From: Streptomyces violaceoruber
GTDB taxonomy: Bacteria > Actinomycetota > Actinomycetes > Streptomycetales > Streptomycetaceae
DNA: 64,000 bases
Reading direction: 5' to 3'
Assembly: GCF_033406955.1 (NCBI RefSeq)
Contig: NZ_CP137734.1
Location: 8,308,001 to 8,372,000, forward strand
Under the pieces are notes generated by a model. The model was not told the DNA's origin. It worked only from the letters and a program-made list of their open reading frames with translations, and ran no database searches. Made by a program: the position numbers and the translations under genes. Shown here one piece after another: positions 50,768 to 59,152 of this stretch (positions within the stretch are counted from its first letter, which is position 1; each line of letters starts with the position of its first letter).

Positions 50768-51061
50768 GCGCAGGGCGGCGATTTCGGCGCGGGCATCTCC
50801 GCGGCGCTCGGCGCGGTGGCACCCGAGCACGTCGTCGGGGTGCACGTCACCTGCCTGCCGACCCGGCCAGTCCCGGATGCCGGCATCGAACTGTCCGAAA
50901 CGGACAGCGCCCGACTGGACAAGACCCGGCAGCTGATGGCGAATCGCCCGCCCTACCAGGCCTTGCAGGCCCGCACCCCGCAGACCGCACAGGCGCTGGT
51001 CGGAGTTCGAGCGCGGCGGCCACTTAGCCGCGATGGAAGTGCCGGAGCTCCTCGCGGAAGA
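50768..51061 (+). pseudogene. Epoxide hydrolase relic with internal deletion
   Basis: The segment reads GAQGGDFGAGISAALG, in which the AQGGDFG core carries the nucleophile Asp of EHN-type epoxide hydrolases, followed by PEHVVGVHV and a RTPQTAQAL tail. Shifted by +1 at about 51003, it continues FERGGHLAAMEVPELLAEDVRDF, the end of the same family with its catalytic His (GGHLAAMEVPE). In intact proteins about 180 residues separate the two; here about 80 do, so an internal block is missing and the frame changes. The N-terminal half is absent. A TTA codon occurs in the second block. The 435-bp gap between the LacI and AraC genes therefore holds only this relic. Confidence 0.8.
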
Positions 51062-51096
51062 CGTCCGGGACTTTTCCTCACTCGCACCGAGCACGA

Positions 51097-52101
51097 CTAG
51101 CGGCGAGCGTCCGACTGCGGTGACTGTGTCCTTCCCCCGGAGGGGTGGGAGCGGTTCTGGTCGCGCCAGGCCCGAGGCGAGAGCCCGTACGCCTGTTTGA
51201 ACACCTTGCTGAAGTGGGTCGCGTTCACGAAGCCCCACCTTCGTCCTATCGCTGCGATGGTCCGCAGCCGGCTGTTCGGCCCCGACAGCTCTCGCCTGCA
51301 CTCCGCCAAGCGGTGTGAACGGATCCAGTCTCCGAGGCTGATGCCCAACCCGGACAGCACTGTGTAGAGATGACGCACGGAGATGTCGTGGGCGGCGGCG
51401 ATCCGGGCCGCCGACAGGTCGGGGTCGGCCAGGTGTGCCCGGATGTACTGGGTGATCCGCAGGCCGAGCGTTGATTCCAACGGGCCCTTGGCGAGGCCCG
51501 GGTCGCCGTGCTGGGTCGTCAGGACGGCGCGGAGGAGTTCGACGCTGGGCTCCACGACGGCGTCGGCGTGCACACCCCGGTGCAACTCGTCGCTGGCGGC
51601 CAGTTGGGAGAAGTAGGTGAAGGCGAGACGCGCCGTGGGGTTGCCGGGCCCCAGGGTGACCGAGCTGGTGTCTCGCAGGAGCCGGTCGGGGAGGGCGAGT
51701 GCCGAGCGGGGGAAGCGCAGGAAGTGGTGGTCGACTCCCTCGTCGAAGAGAAGCGTGTAGGGAGCGATCGATTCGTAGACGGCGAATTGCCCCGGTCCCA
51801 GTACACACTCGCGTCCGTTCTGCGCCACGAGGCTGGTGCCGGTCACCTGCAGACCGAGGAAGACGGCGGGCTCCTCGTCCTCCCGGGCCAGGCGTTCCGT
51901 GCGACGGATCGTGACCGCGGTCGCCCGTGCCGAACAGATTCTGAGAGGTCCGACCGTGCCGAGGCCGATACGAACGGACAGGTCCTCAGCGGGAGGACGG
52001 TGATCGATGTCGACCGCCACCACGGATTCCCACACGGCGTTACGGACCACTTCCTCGCGGTCGCGCGGCGGTATGAACGCCGTGTCCAGAACCGGGCTCA
52101 T
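51097..52101 (-). CDS. AraC-family transcriptional regulator
   Basis: This 334-residue regulator has an N-terminal AraC-binding-like cupin domain (ITRTERLAREDEEPAVFLGLQVTGTSLV-like strands and CVLGPGQFAVYES). The C-terminal AraC/XylS double helix-turn-helix follows, with ARIAAAHDISVRHLYTVLSGLG in the first and IAAIGRRWGFVNATHFSKVFKQAYGLSPRAWR in the second. The ATG at 52101 follows AAGG at eight bases; earlier starts are in non-coding sequence. It is divergent from a small secreted protein gene (52376), with 274 bp between, and so may control it. Effector unknown. Confidence 0.92.
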   Translation of the reverse strand: MSPVLDTAFIPPRDREEVVRNAVWESVVAVDIDHRPPAEDLSVRIGLGTVGPLRICSARATAVTIRRTERLAREDEEPAVFLGLQVTGTSLVAQNGRECVLGPGQFAVYESIAPYTLLFDEGVDHHFLRFPRSALALPDRLLRDTSSVTLGPGNPTARLAFTYFSQLAASDELHRGVHADAVVEPSVELLRAVLTTQHGDPGLAKGPLESTLGLRITQYIRAHLADPDLSAARIAAAHDISVRHLYTVLSGLGISLGDWIRSHRLAECRRELSGPNSRLRTIAAIGRRWGFVNATHFSKVFKQAYGLSPRAWRDQNRSHPSGGRTQSPQSDARR

Positions 52102-52375
52102 GAGCCGGACCTTCGTCTGCGCCGCTCGTACAACCGGCCCGACCGTGACTCGGCCCGTTCCTTCACCAGCGCCCTCCCCGACAAGGACAGTTCCCGCCGT
52201 CAGCTTGTCAGGACTCGATCTCGCTGCGCAACGGCCCGACACGGCGTCAGCGAGTGACGGTGCGCCACTGACACATTCCCCCGCACGGACGACAAAGTCC
52301 GAGGCTCACGGTGAATCTAAGGTCCATGGACGAGGCCGTCACCGAGACGCCATCACCGAACGGGAGGACTGCATC

Positions 52376-52882
52376 GTGCAACGAGTACCGACGACGCTCC
52401 GCACGCGGACCGGATTGTTGGGGGCTTTGGCTCTCCTCTTCGCCGCCGGCCTGACGGCCAGCCCGATGATGACCGCGCCCGCCCATGCCGCCTACGGCCC
52501 GTGCAACACGACGGTGAAGCGCACGGATGGGCTGGGAAGCGGCGGCGTCCCCGGCAACCACTACAAGATCCCCGCCCGTACCGGCAACGGCCTGAGCTGC
52601 TACATGGAGTACGGGACGGGCAGTGACAACGCTGTTACGGCACTGCAGAGAGCCATCGTTTCGTGCTACGACGGCACCTACGCCGCCAGGCGGATCATCG
52701 ACACCGGCGGGGCGGACGGGTCCTACGGAACCGGCACGGAAGACGCCGTCCGGTGGCTGCAGGCCAACCGGCTCGGCGTGAGCGCCGACGGCGACTACGG
52801 GCCGGCGACCCGTGAACAGATGCGGTGGCCGCTGTATACCGCGGGCGGCACGTACATCTCCTGCCTCAACCCTCCTTTCTAG
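52376..52882 (+). CDS. Secreted peptidoglycan-binding-like protein
   Basis: This 168-residue exported protein has a Sec signal (LRTRTGLLGALALLFAAGLTASPMMTAPAHA). The mature part contains CNTTVKRTDGLGSGGVPGNHY, then a peptidoglycan-binding-domain-1-like helical repeat (AVTALQRAIVSCYDG, and TEDAVRWLQANRLGVSADGDYGPATREQM), and ends in a cysteine pair region. Such modules bind cell-wall glycan or act as small hydrolase-associated proteins; no catalytic residues are visible. The GTG at 52376 follows GGGAGGACTGCATC. A strong terminator follows it at 52900. It is divergent from an AraC regulator gene that may control it. Confidence 0.85.
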   Translation: MQRVPTTLRTRTGLLGALALLFAAGLTASPMMTAPAHAAYGPCNTTVKRTDGLGSGGVPGNHYKIPARTGNGLSCYMEYGTGSDNAVTALQRAIVSCYDGTYAARRIIDTGGADGSYGTGTEDAVRWLQANRLGVSADGDYGPATREQMRWPLYTAGGTYISCLNPPF

Positions 52883-52899
52883 TCACCACGACGTCTGCC

Positions 52900-52930
52900 G
52901 ACGCCGGCCTCTGTTCCTGAGGCCGGCGTC
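52900..52930. terminator. Bidirectional terminator with 12-bp perfect stem
   Basis: GACGCCGGCCTC and GAGGCCGGCGTC are exactly complementary around a seven-base loop, extended by outer ACGTC/GACGT arms (52891-52936). It lies between the convergent genes ending at 52882 and 52965. Confidence 0.85.
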
Positions 52931-52964
52931 CGACGTCCCGGGCCGACCCACCCGGCCCGCACCG

Positions 52965-54839
52965 TCACCCGGTCAGCGCACGCTGCCGCGCCAGCTCCAC
53001 CGCCCGTGTGAGCGCGGCGATGTCATAGGCGCCGTGATGGCGGCGTCCGTTGATGAAGAACGTGGGCGTCCCGGACACCCTGCTCAGATCCGCCGAGTCG
53101 ACGTCCTCCGCCACCCGCCGGGCACCGAGATGGTCCCTGAGGTCCTGCCGGAACCGCTCGACGTCCAGACCGAGCTCACCGGCGTAGCGCAGCAGGTCCG
53201 GCGCGGCGAGGGCGTTCTGCCGTTCCAGCAGCAGGTCGTGCATCTCCCAGAAGCGGCCCTGCCGGGCAGCGGCCTCGGACGCCTCCGCGGCCAGCTGGGC
53301 CCTGGGATGAACGTCCCTCAGCGGCAAGTGCCGCCACACATACCGGACGTCGCTCTCCTGGCCGAGGAGGTCCCGCACCACGGGTTCGGCCTGTCCACAG
53401 TACGGACATTCGAAGTCCCCGTACTCCACCACCGTCACCACCGCGCTCTCGGGCCCGCGGATGCGGTCGTGCCGCCTGTCGACGGGCACGGCCAGGTCCG
53501 TCAGTGGGTCGACGTCGCCCAGCAGCGCCCGCGCCCTGCGTCGCTCCGGCAGCAGGCCGATCACCGCGGTCACCGCCCAACTGGTCAGGAACGCGCCGAC
53601 CAGCGTGACCAGGATGCCGATCCGCGCCTCTTCGAGTTCCGCGCCGTCGAACGCCAGGGACGCGATGAGCAACGACACGGTGAACGCCGACCCGGCGATC
53701 GCGCCGCCGACGGTCACCGACCCCCAGCCCACGTTCGGCCGCAGCCGCCCACCCGACAGCAGGCGGGCGGCCGCCATCGACCCGACCGTGCCGATCACCT
53801 TGCCCACCACGCAGCCGAGGACGATGCCCAGGGTGACGGGCGAGGTGAAGGCGTCGGCGAGGGCCGGGCCGGAGAGTTCGATACCGGCGTTGGCCAGGGC
53901 GAACAGCGGGACGATGCCGAAACTCACCCACGGCAGGAACCGCTGCTCCAGCCGCTCGTTCGGCGAGATCGCCGCATCCAGCCCCTGGACGGCGCTGCGG
54001 TGCAGCTCGGGCGTCGGCTGCTCGCGAAAGAGCCGGAACAGCCGGCTCGCCTGCTCCAGATCGCCGCGGGGCGCGGGGTAGGCCGCCACCAGGACGCCCA
54101 CGGCCAGACCCGCGACGACCGGGTCGACCCCGGCCTCGTGCAGCGCCACCCACACCACCACCGACAGCACCGCGCAGTACAGGGCTCCGCGCACGCCGGC
54201 CAGGCGCAGCAGGGCGATCGCCAGCAGCGCGCAGACGGCGACCAGCAGGGCGGGCAGCCGGATCTCGTCGCTGTAGAAGACGGCGATCACCAGCAGTGCG
54301 ACCAGATCGTCGACGACGGAGACCGACAGCAGGAACGCGCGCAACGACGCGGGCAGCCGAGACCCGAACACCGCCAGGACGCCCAGCGCGAACGCGGTGT
54401 CGGTGGACATGGCGGTGCCCCAGCCGTGCACCGACTCCCGCCCCGCGTTGACGAGGACGAAGATCAGGGCCGGGACGATCATGCTGCCCAGACCGGCGAT
54501 CGCGCTGAGCAGCAGCCAGCGGCGGTCGCGCAGCTCTCCCATGTCGAAGTCCCGCCGCGCCTCCAGGCCCACCACGAAGAAGAAGAGGCTCATCAGCCCC
54601 GAGTTGATCCACTCGTGCACGGTGAGCGAGAGGCGGCGCGTGTCGAATCCCACGGTGAACCTGGCCTGCCACACCGCCTCGTAGGAGTGCGGACCCACGT
54701 TGGCCCAGACCAGGGCGGCAGCGACCGCGGCAAGCAGGAACACCGCGCTGCTCGTCTCGGTCCGCACGAAGGTCCGCCATCGCACCGTGCTCCGAGCAGA
54801 GAGGCTCGGCGTCGCCTCCTCGGGCTCCTGACCACTCAC
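52965..54839 (-). CDS. nhaA: NhaA sodium/proton antiporter fused to a DsbA-like domain
   Basis: This 624-residue protein joins an NhaA antiporter of about twelve TM segments to a soluble thioredoxin/DsbA-like domain of about 180 residues. NhaA features are ALVWANVGPHSYE, the GWGTAMSTDTAFALGVLAVFGSRLP segment and the functional Asp pair in SVVDDLVALLVI. The C-terminal domain carries the redox centre ECPYCGQAEP (CPYC) and a cis-Pro segment SGTPTFFINGRRHHG. Such fusions are known in actinobacteria. A GTG at 54839 is preferred because a GATAAT -10-like box lies seven bases upstream (leaderless); a GTG at 54896 adds 19 residues. The two domains would place a dithiol site at the membrane, possibly extracytoplasmic. 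Confidence 0.9.
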   Translation of the reverse strand: MSGQEPEEATPSLSARSTVRWRTFVRTETSSAVFLLAAVAAALVWANVGPHSYEAVWQARFTVGFDTRRLSLTVHEWINSGLMSLFFFVVGLEARRDFDMGELRDRRWLLLSAIAGLGSMIVPALIFVLVNAGRESVHGWGTAMSTDTAFALGVLAVFGSRLPASLRAFLLSVSVVDDLVALLVIAVFYSDEIRLPALLVAVCALLAIALLRLAGVRGALYCAVLSVVVWVALHEAGVDPVVAGLAVGVLVAAYPAPRGDLEQASRLFRLFREQPTPELHRSAVQGLDAAISPNERLEQRFLPWVSFGIVPLFALANAGIELSGPALADAFTSPVTLGIVLGCVVGKVIGTVGSMAAARLLSGGRLRPNVGWGSVTVGGAIAGSAFTVSLLIASLAFDGAELEEARIGILVTLVGAFLTSWAVTAVIGLLPERRRARALLGDVDPLTDLAVPVDRRHDRIRGPESAVVTVVEYGDFECPYCGQAEPVVRDLLGQESDVRYVWRHLPLRDVHPRAQLAAEASEAAARQGRFWEMHDLLLERQNALAAPDLLRYAGELGLDVERFRQDLRDHLGARRVAEDVDSADLSRVSGTPTFFINGRRHHGAYDIAALTRAVELARQRALTG

Positions 54840-54986
54840 GACGCCGATTATCACTGCTCGGGCCCCATTCGCCCGGAGCCCTCTCCCACCTGACACGGAA
54901 GACCGCTGAGTGGCACCAACCGGAACGGTCCGACCGTGCGACTTCCGGCTCGGGGCGAGGGCGACCGGAGCGGCGCGCCAGGTGAC

Positions 54987-57035
54987 TCAGGTGCAGGTGA
55001 CCCGCAGGTCCGCCCAGTCCGCGTGGTCGTATCCGCTGCCGTCTCCGGCGTCCGTGACCACCAGTCGGACGATGTCCGCGCCGGAGACGTCGGCGGAGAC
55101 CGCGCGGGCGGGATCGGCGTTGGTCAGCGTGCCCGTCGACGCGGCCCGGGTCTCGTCGGCCCAGACCTCGAAGGCCACGGTGCCCTTGTCGCCCGACTCG
55201 TCGTCGACGCCGACCTGCGCGGTCACCTTGCCGCACGTGCCGCCGAGGTAGTACTCGACGCTGCTGGACGCGTGGACGCCGAGTCCCTTGGCGAAGGTCG
55301 TGCCGCCGATGGTGATCGGGTTGCCGTCGCCGGCGCCGCGCTCGCCCACGCTCTGGTCCCGTTCGACGGGGCCCCAGCCGTTGGTGGCGCTCAGCGGATC
55401 GGCGTCCGACAGTGCGGACTCACCCGCGGGCAGGGGGACGCCGACGCGCACGGTGAAGGGTGCCGTGGAGGTGAGCCAGGAACCGGAGTGCGTGCGGTGC
55501 CTGGCAGTGAGCGTCAGGATCCGGTCGCCTGTGGACGTGCCCGCGGGGACGACGACGTCCCAGTCCGTCGCCAGGGTCGCGCCCGGCTTCAGGGCCCGGG
55601 CCGACGTGGCGGACCTGGGGGTGACGCGCCAGCCGTCGGGGCCGGTCAGGGCGACGCTCACCGAGTGCGCCGCGGTGCCGCCCAGGTCGGTGGCCTCGGA
55701 GGTGATCCGCACGGTCCGCCCGGCCTCGGTCACCGTGTCGCCGCCCGCGTGCACGTCCACGGCGGGCGGGTACTGGGCCCACTTCCTGTCGGCGTGCACC
55801 CGCACCAGCACGGTGCCGTGCGCGGGCACCGTCGCGGCGATCCGGCCCGTCGTGTTGGTGTCACTGTGCTTCCAGAGGTCCCGCATGGTGTAGCCGCGCG
55901 ACTTCGGCAGACCGACGGCCTTCGCGGTGGTCTCGATCCGCTGGGCCCGCGACCCCTCGTTGAACAGCGCGACCGCCCGGCTGCCGTCGGCCAGCTCCTT
56001 CGACACGACCCACCGGCCGCCCTCCGAGGAGACGACCTCGCCCTGCTTGCCCAGGGGGTCCTGGTCGACGGCGATGACCTCGTCGTTGGTGAGGATCTCG
56101 AACGCCGACTCGGGCGCCGTGCGCAGGTCGGTGCCGATCAGCAGCGGGGCAGCCATGATCGACCACATGGAGAAGTGCGTACGGTACTCGGTGTCCGTCA
56201 TGCCGCCGTTGCCGACCTCCAGCATGTCGGGGTCGTTCCACCCGCCGGGACGCGCGTACTCGGCGAGCTCGAGGTTGCTCTTCATGATCGACGACATCGA
56301 GCCCCAGGAGTCGTTGATGTCCCCGGTGGTGCGCCAGAGCTGGCCCAGGTCGCCCGCCCACTCCCAGGGCTTGTTCTCGCCCCACTCGCAGATGCTGTAC
56401 ACGATCGGCCGGCCGGTCGCCGCGAGCGCGTCGCGCATGGTGGTGTATCGCTGCTTCGCGTCGACGCCCTGGTTGTTGCAGTTGTCGTACTTGAGGTAGT
56501 CGACGCCCCAGTCGGCGAACTGCCGGGCATCGCTGTACTCGTGACCCAGCGCGCCGGGGAAGCCGATGCTGCTGCACGTCTTCGTGCCGGCGCTGGTGTA
56601 GATGCCGAACTTCAGGCCCTTGGAGTGGACGTAGTCGGCGACGGCCTCGATGCCGTTCGGGAAGCGTTTGGGGTCCGGCACCAGTCGGCCGTCGGCGTCG
56701 CGCTCCGGGAGCGCCCAGCAGTCGTCAAGGTTGACGTACTCGTAGCCGGCGTCCTTGAGACCGCGCTCGACGAAGAGGTCGGCGATGCCCTTGACCATCG
56801 ACTCGTTGAACTCGTCCCTGCAGTGCGTGGAGTTCCAGTTGTTGAAGCCCATCGGCGGGGTGAGGGCCAGTTGCTCGTGGCCGGACGACGCCGGAGCCGG
56901 GTCCGGTGCGGCGGCCGGGACGGCCTGCGCGCTCACCGCCAGGCCTCCGGTGGTGAGCAGTGCGGTGGTGAGGGCGCCCAGGGCTCTGCGCCCGATGACG
57001 CGCGGTACACGCATGGGAAGGTGACGCATTGTCAT
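54987..57035 (-). CDS. Secreted GH27 alpha-galactosidase with NPCBM domain
   Basis: This 682-residue exported glycosidase has a Sec signal (IGRRALGALTTALLTTGGLAVSAQAVPAA). The GH27 catalytic domain shows PPMGFNNWNSTHC, the nucleophile Asp in YLKYDNCNNQG near residue 176 and the acid/base Asp in RPGGWNDPDMLEVG near residue 240. It is followed by a beta domain, a NEW3-type domain (GDTVTEAGRTVRITSEAT) and an NPCBM carbohydrate-binding domain (FAKGLGVHASSSVEYYL) at the C-terminus. It removes terminal alpha-galactose from plant galactosides. The ATG at 57035 follows GGAGGAAC; the next in-frame ATG at 57029 is equal in quality. A 9-bp hairpin lies in its probable 5' leader. Confidence 0.94.
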   Translation of the reverse strand: MTMRHLPMRVPRVIGRRALGALTTALLTTGGLAVSAQAVPAAAPDPAPASSGHEQLALTPPMGFNNWNSTHCRDEFNESMVKGIADLFVERGLKDAGYEYVNLDDCWALPERDADGRLVPDPKRFPNGIEAVADYVHSKGLKFGIYTSAGTKTCSSIGFPGALGHEYSDARQFADWGVDYLKYDNCNNQGVDAKQRYTTMRDALAATGRPIVYSICEWGENKPWEWAGDLGQLWRTTGDINDSWGSMSSIMKSNLELAEYARPGGWNDPDMLEVGNGGMTDTEYRTHFSMWSIMAAPLLIGTDLRTAPESAFEILTNDEVIAVDQDPLGKQGEVVSSEGGRWVVSKELADGSRAVALFNEGSRAQRIETTAKAVGLPKSRGYTMRDLWKHSDTNTTGRIAATVPAHGTVLVRVHADRKWAQYPPAVDVHAGGDTVTEAGRTVRITSEATDLGGTAAHSVSVALTGPDGWRVTPRSATSARALKPGATLATDWDVVVPAGTSTGDRILTLTARHRTHSGSWLTSTAPFTVRVGVPLPAGESALSDADPLSATNGWGPVERDQSVGERGAGDGNPITIGGTTFAKGLGVHASSSVEYYLGGTCGKVTAQVGVDDESGDKGTVAFEVWADETRAASTGTLTNADPARAVSADVSGADIVRLVVTDAGDGSGYDHADWADLRVTCT

Positions 57036-57060
57036 GTTCCTCCGCGGCTCGTCGGCAGCG

Positions 57061-57125
57061 GGTGCGTGCGGGGGCACGCACCGTCAGCGCGCGCTCACAG
57101 TAGAGGCGCTGAGGGCTGATGGAAA
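57061..57125 (-). promoter_or_regulatory. GH27 promoter and 5'-leader hairpin
   Basis: On the minus strand TTTCCA (57125-57120), a 17-bp spacer and TACTGT (57102-57097) form a promoter for the alpha-galactosidase gene. The transcript would begin near 57090. Between this and the ribosome-binding site near 57040 lies a perfect hairpin at 57061-57082 (arms GGTGCGTGC and GCACGCACC, loop GGGG). It could stabilise or modulate the mRNA. Confidence 0.4.
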
Positions 57126-57220
57126 GAGTGCAGTCGTGATTGAATCTGCTCGCTGTTTCGAACTGTGTTCCACAAAAGCGCAGACCGGTCTCTCTGGTGC
57201 GGACGACAGGCGGTGCGGGT

Positions 57221-57670
57221 GTGGAAACTGTGGCCATCCGCTCCCGGGAGACAGGGTTGCCCACCGACGGCATGTGGGACGCAGGTCCGGTCGAAGTGGC
57301 GCTGTCCGTCCTGGCCGCGTGGAAGGTGCCGGATGGCGAGGTCAAGCGGCTCACGGAACGGGCGGCAGTGACCGCCGGCTCCTACGGCGCGAGCTATGAG
57401 CAGTTGGGGGCCGTCTGGGGCATCACCCGGCAGGGCGCGCGCAAGAAATGGCCCGATGCCGTCAGCCGCCCGGCATTCGTGACAGCGGGCAGGAGTACGG
57501 TGGCGCTCTTCGGAGGGACTGCTGAGCTGGTGCGGTCGTCTTTCGGTGGTTTGCCTCCTCGCCAGGTGACGGCCCGGCAGACTCCTGCCGCCTGCACCGC
57601 AGGGCCCGCAGCCACCGTGCCCGCCTGCTCGGCAGACTCCTCGTCCTGCTGGAGGGCGACTATCGCCTGA
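57221..57670 (+). CDS. Small protein with HTH-like segment, unassigned
   Basis: This protein of about 149 residues lies between the alpha-galactosidase and the relic at 57.8 kb. The segment TAGSYGASYEQLGAVWGITRQGARKKWPDAV near residues 55-85 has a helix-turn-helix look (QLGAVWGITRQGARKKW), common in short Streptomyces regulators of unknown role. The rest (LPTDGMWDAGPVEVALSVLAAW; C-terminal Ser/Ala-rich stretch) is undiagnostic. The C-terminal part may be read in another frame, and an upstream start at 57140 exists. The start at GTG 57221 is a weak choice. It may regulate the divergent GH27 gene, which is an inference. Confidence 0.4.
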   Translation: METVAIRSRETGLPTDGMWDAGPVEVALSVLAAWKVPDGEVKRLTERAAVTAGSYGASYEQLGAVWGITRQGARKKWPDAVSRPAFVTAGRSTVALFGGTAELVRSSFGGLPPRQVTARQTPAACTAGPAATVPACSADSSSCWRATIA

Positions 57671-57781
57671 ACCTGCGCAGAGCTCCGGATGCCGGCCAGG
57701 CATGCACCGGGGCGTACGGTCCGCCCTCCCGCTCCCGGCGTCGTCCCCCTGGGGGCTCCCGGCGACGGCAGGCTGTACGGC

Positions 57782-57895
57782 GCCCCCCTCTTTGCCGTGC
57801 TGCGGTCCTTCGCCAACGGCGGCTCCTCCCTCACCGGACTCGAAGCGATCTCGAACGGCATCTCCGCCTTCCGCGAACCCGAGGGCCGCAACGCG
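57782..57895 (+). pseudogene. Amino-acid permease (APC) relic
   Basis: Thirty-eight codons encode APLFAVLRSFANGGSS followed by LTGLEAISNGISAFREPEGRNA, the well-conserved segment of APC/cationic amino-acid-transporter-like permeases. Neither the membrane helices before it nor those after are present, and no start or stop frames it sensibly. The flanking sequence 57671-57781 and 57896-57961 has no recognisable gene. It is a decayed remnant or horizontally left fragment. Confidence 0.65.
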
Positions 57896-57961
57896 TCGCA
57901 CCCCATCCAGGTCCTGGAACCGGGCCGCCTGCCCGGCACCGACCGACCCGGCGCCGCGCCG

Positions 57962-58726
57962 TCAGTCCGCCGCCAGCACGTCGACGCCGCCTGCCGTGAG
58001 CTGCTCGATCACCGGATCGTGCGGCGGCGTGTCCGTGACCAGTCCGCTGATCTCTTCCCAGGGCAGGACGCGGTACCGGGAAGCGGTGCCGATCTTCTCG
58101 GACGAGGCGAGGACGTAGGTGTCCGCTGCGCGTGCGGCAAGGGCGCGCTTCATCGCGGCGTCCTCGGCGTCACCGGTGGTGAGGCCCGCCTCGGGGTGCA
58201 CGCCGGTCACGCCGAGGAGGAAGAGGTCGGCGGAGACGTTCTGCGCGGCCTCGACCGCCGCCGCGCCACAAGCGATCGCCGAGTGCTTGAACAGACGGCC
58301 ACCGAGTACGAACACCTCGGCGCGCGGATGGTCGAGCAGGGCGGCGGCAATCGTCGGGCTGTGAGTGATCACGGTGCAGTCCAGGTCCTCGGGGAGCGCG
58401 TGGACGACGGCCAGCGCGGTCGTGCCGCCGTCGAGGATCACCACGCCGCCGGGCCGCACCAGCCCGGCCGCCGCCGAGGCGACCTTCCGTTTGCCGTCCG
58501 GGGCCACGGTCCGCCGGGCGCCGTAGTCCGCCACGGCGGGCGAAACGGGAAGCGCCCCGCCGTAGACCCGCTGGCACAGCCCCTCGCTCGCCAGGTCGCG
58601 CAGGTCGCGCCGCACGGTGTCCTCGGAAATCCGCAGCTCGGCGGCGACATCCTTGGCGACGATCTTGCCCTGCCGGGCAAGCAGACCCAGCAGGTGGTCC
58701 CGCCGTTCAGCAGCCAGCATCCGCAT
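57962..58726 (-). CDS. DeoR/GlpR-family regulator
   Basis: This 254-residue regulator has the N-terminal DeoR helix-turn-helix (LLARQGKIVAKDVAAELRISEDTVRRDLRDLASEGL, recognition helix SEDTVRRDL). The C-terminal sugar-phosphate-binding domain has VILDGGTTALAVVHALP and VFVLGGRLFKHSAIACG. Members sense phosphorylated sugars or deoxyribose-phosphate. The ATG at 58726 follows AGGAGAGA. It is divergent from a pair of genes encoding a deoxyribosyltransferase-like protein and a NUDIX hydrolase, which are its likely targets and share a 42-bp promoter region. The effector is unknown. Confidence 0.93.
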   Translation of the reverse strand: MRMLAAERRDHLLGLLARQGKIVAKDVAAELRISEDTVRRDLRDLASEGLCQRVYGGALPVSPAVADYGARRTVAPDGKRKVASAAAGLVRPGGVVILDGGTTALAVVHALPEDLDCTVITHSPTIAAALLDHPRAEVFVLGGRLFKHSAIACGAAAVEAAQNVSADLFLLGVTGVHPEAGLTTGDAEDAAMKRALAARAADTYVLASSEKIGTASRYRVLPWEEISGLVTDTPPHDPVIEQLTAGGVDVLAAD

Positions 58727-58734
58727 TCTCTCCT

Positions 58735-58768
58735 GTTCTTGCACGTTTCTGCATGTATTGTAGCGGCC
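58735..58768 (+). promoter_or_regulatory. Promoter/operator of the deoxyribosyltransferase-NUDIX pair
   Basis: A -10-like TATTGT (58756-58761) lies seven bases before the GTG at 58769, so the transcript is probably leaderless. TTGCA and TGCAT flank CGTTTC at 58739-58754, a weak dyad that the adjacent DeoR protein could occupy. Both promoters are packed into 42 bp. Confidence 0.4.
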
Positions 58769-59152
58769 GTGACCGACAAGCCCATGCTCATACTCATCGC
58801 CGGCCCCTATCGTTCCGGCACCGACGGCGACCCCCGGGCCATGGCCGCCAACCTCGCACGCCTCGAAGCGGCCGCGTGGCCCGTCTTCGCCGCCGGGCAC
58901 CTCCCGGTCATCGGGGAATGGATCGCCCTGCCCGTGCTGCACTCGGCCGGCGCGGGCCCCACCGACCCCCTCGCCGACCAGGTGCTGTACCCGACCGCGG
59001 AGCGCCTCCTGGCCCGCTGCGACGCCGTCCTGCGGCTGCCCGGGCACTCCACCGGAGCCGACCAGGACGTCGCCCACGCGCGCCGCCGCGGCCTGCCCGT
59101 CTACTACGACGTCGCGCAGATCCCGGCCCTCGACCGGCAGGCGGACCGGTGA
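58769..59152 (+). CDS. Nucleoside 2-deoxyribosyltransferase-like protein (DUF4406)
   Basis: This 127-residue protein is of the DUF4406/nucleoside 2-deoxyribosyltransferase-like group. The opening LILIAGPYRSGTDGDPRAMAANLARLEAAAW matches the phosphate/ribose-binding loop pattern. GHLPVIGEWIALPVL and a C-terminal CDAVLRLPGHSTGADQDVAHARRRGLPV segment complete the fold. Such proteins cleave or transfer the N-glycosidic bond of nucleosides, or bind nucleotides only. The GTG at 58769 is leaderless-like and divergent from a DeoR gene. Its stop overlaps the NUDIX gene start by four bases (GTGA), so the two are co-translated. The pathway is inferred from this pairing. Confidence 0.85.
   Translation: MTDKPMLILIAGPYRSGTDGDPRAMAANLARLEAAAWPVFAAGHLPVIGEWIALPVLHSAGAGPTDPLADQVLYPTAERLLARCDAVLRLPGHSTGADQDVAHARRRGLPVYYDVAQIPALDRQADR

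Noticed and set aside
52812..54893. Plus-strand 693-codon frame opposite the NhaA fusion
   Set aside because: Extremely Arg-, Gln- and His-rich, without a family; the opposite strand encodes an intact NhaA-DsbA fusion.
54936..57119. Plus-strand 727-codon frame antisense to the alpha-galactosidase
   Set aside because: No motifs; the sense gene is a complete GH27 enzyme with signal peptide.
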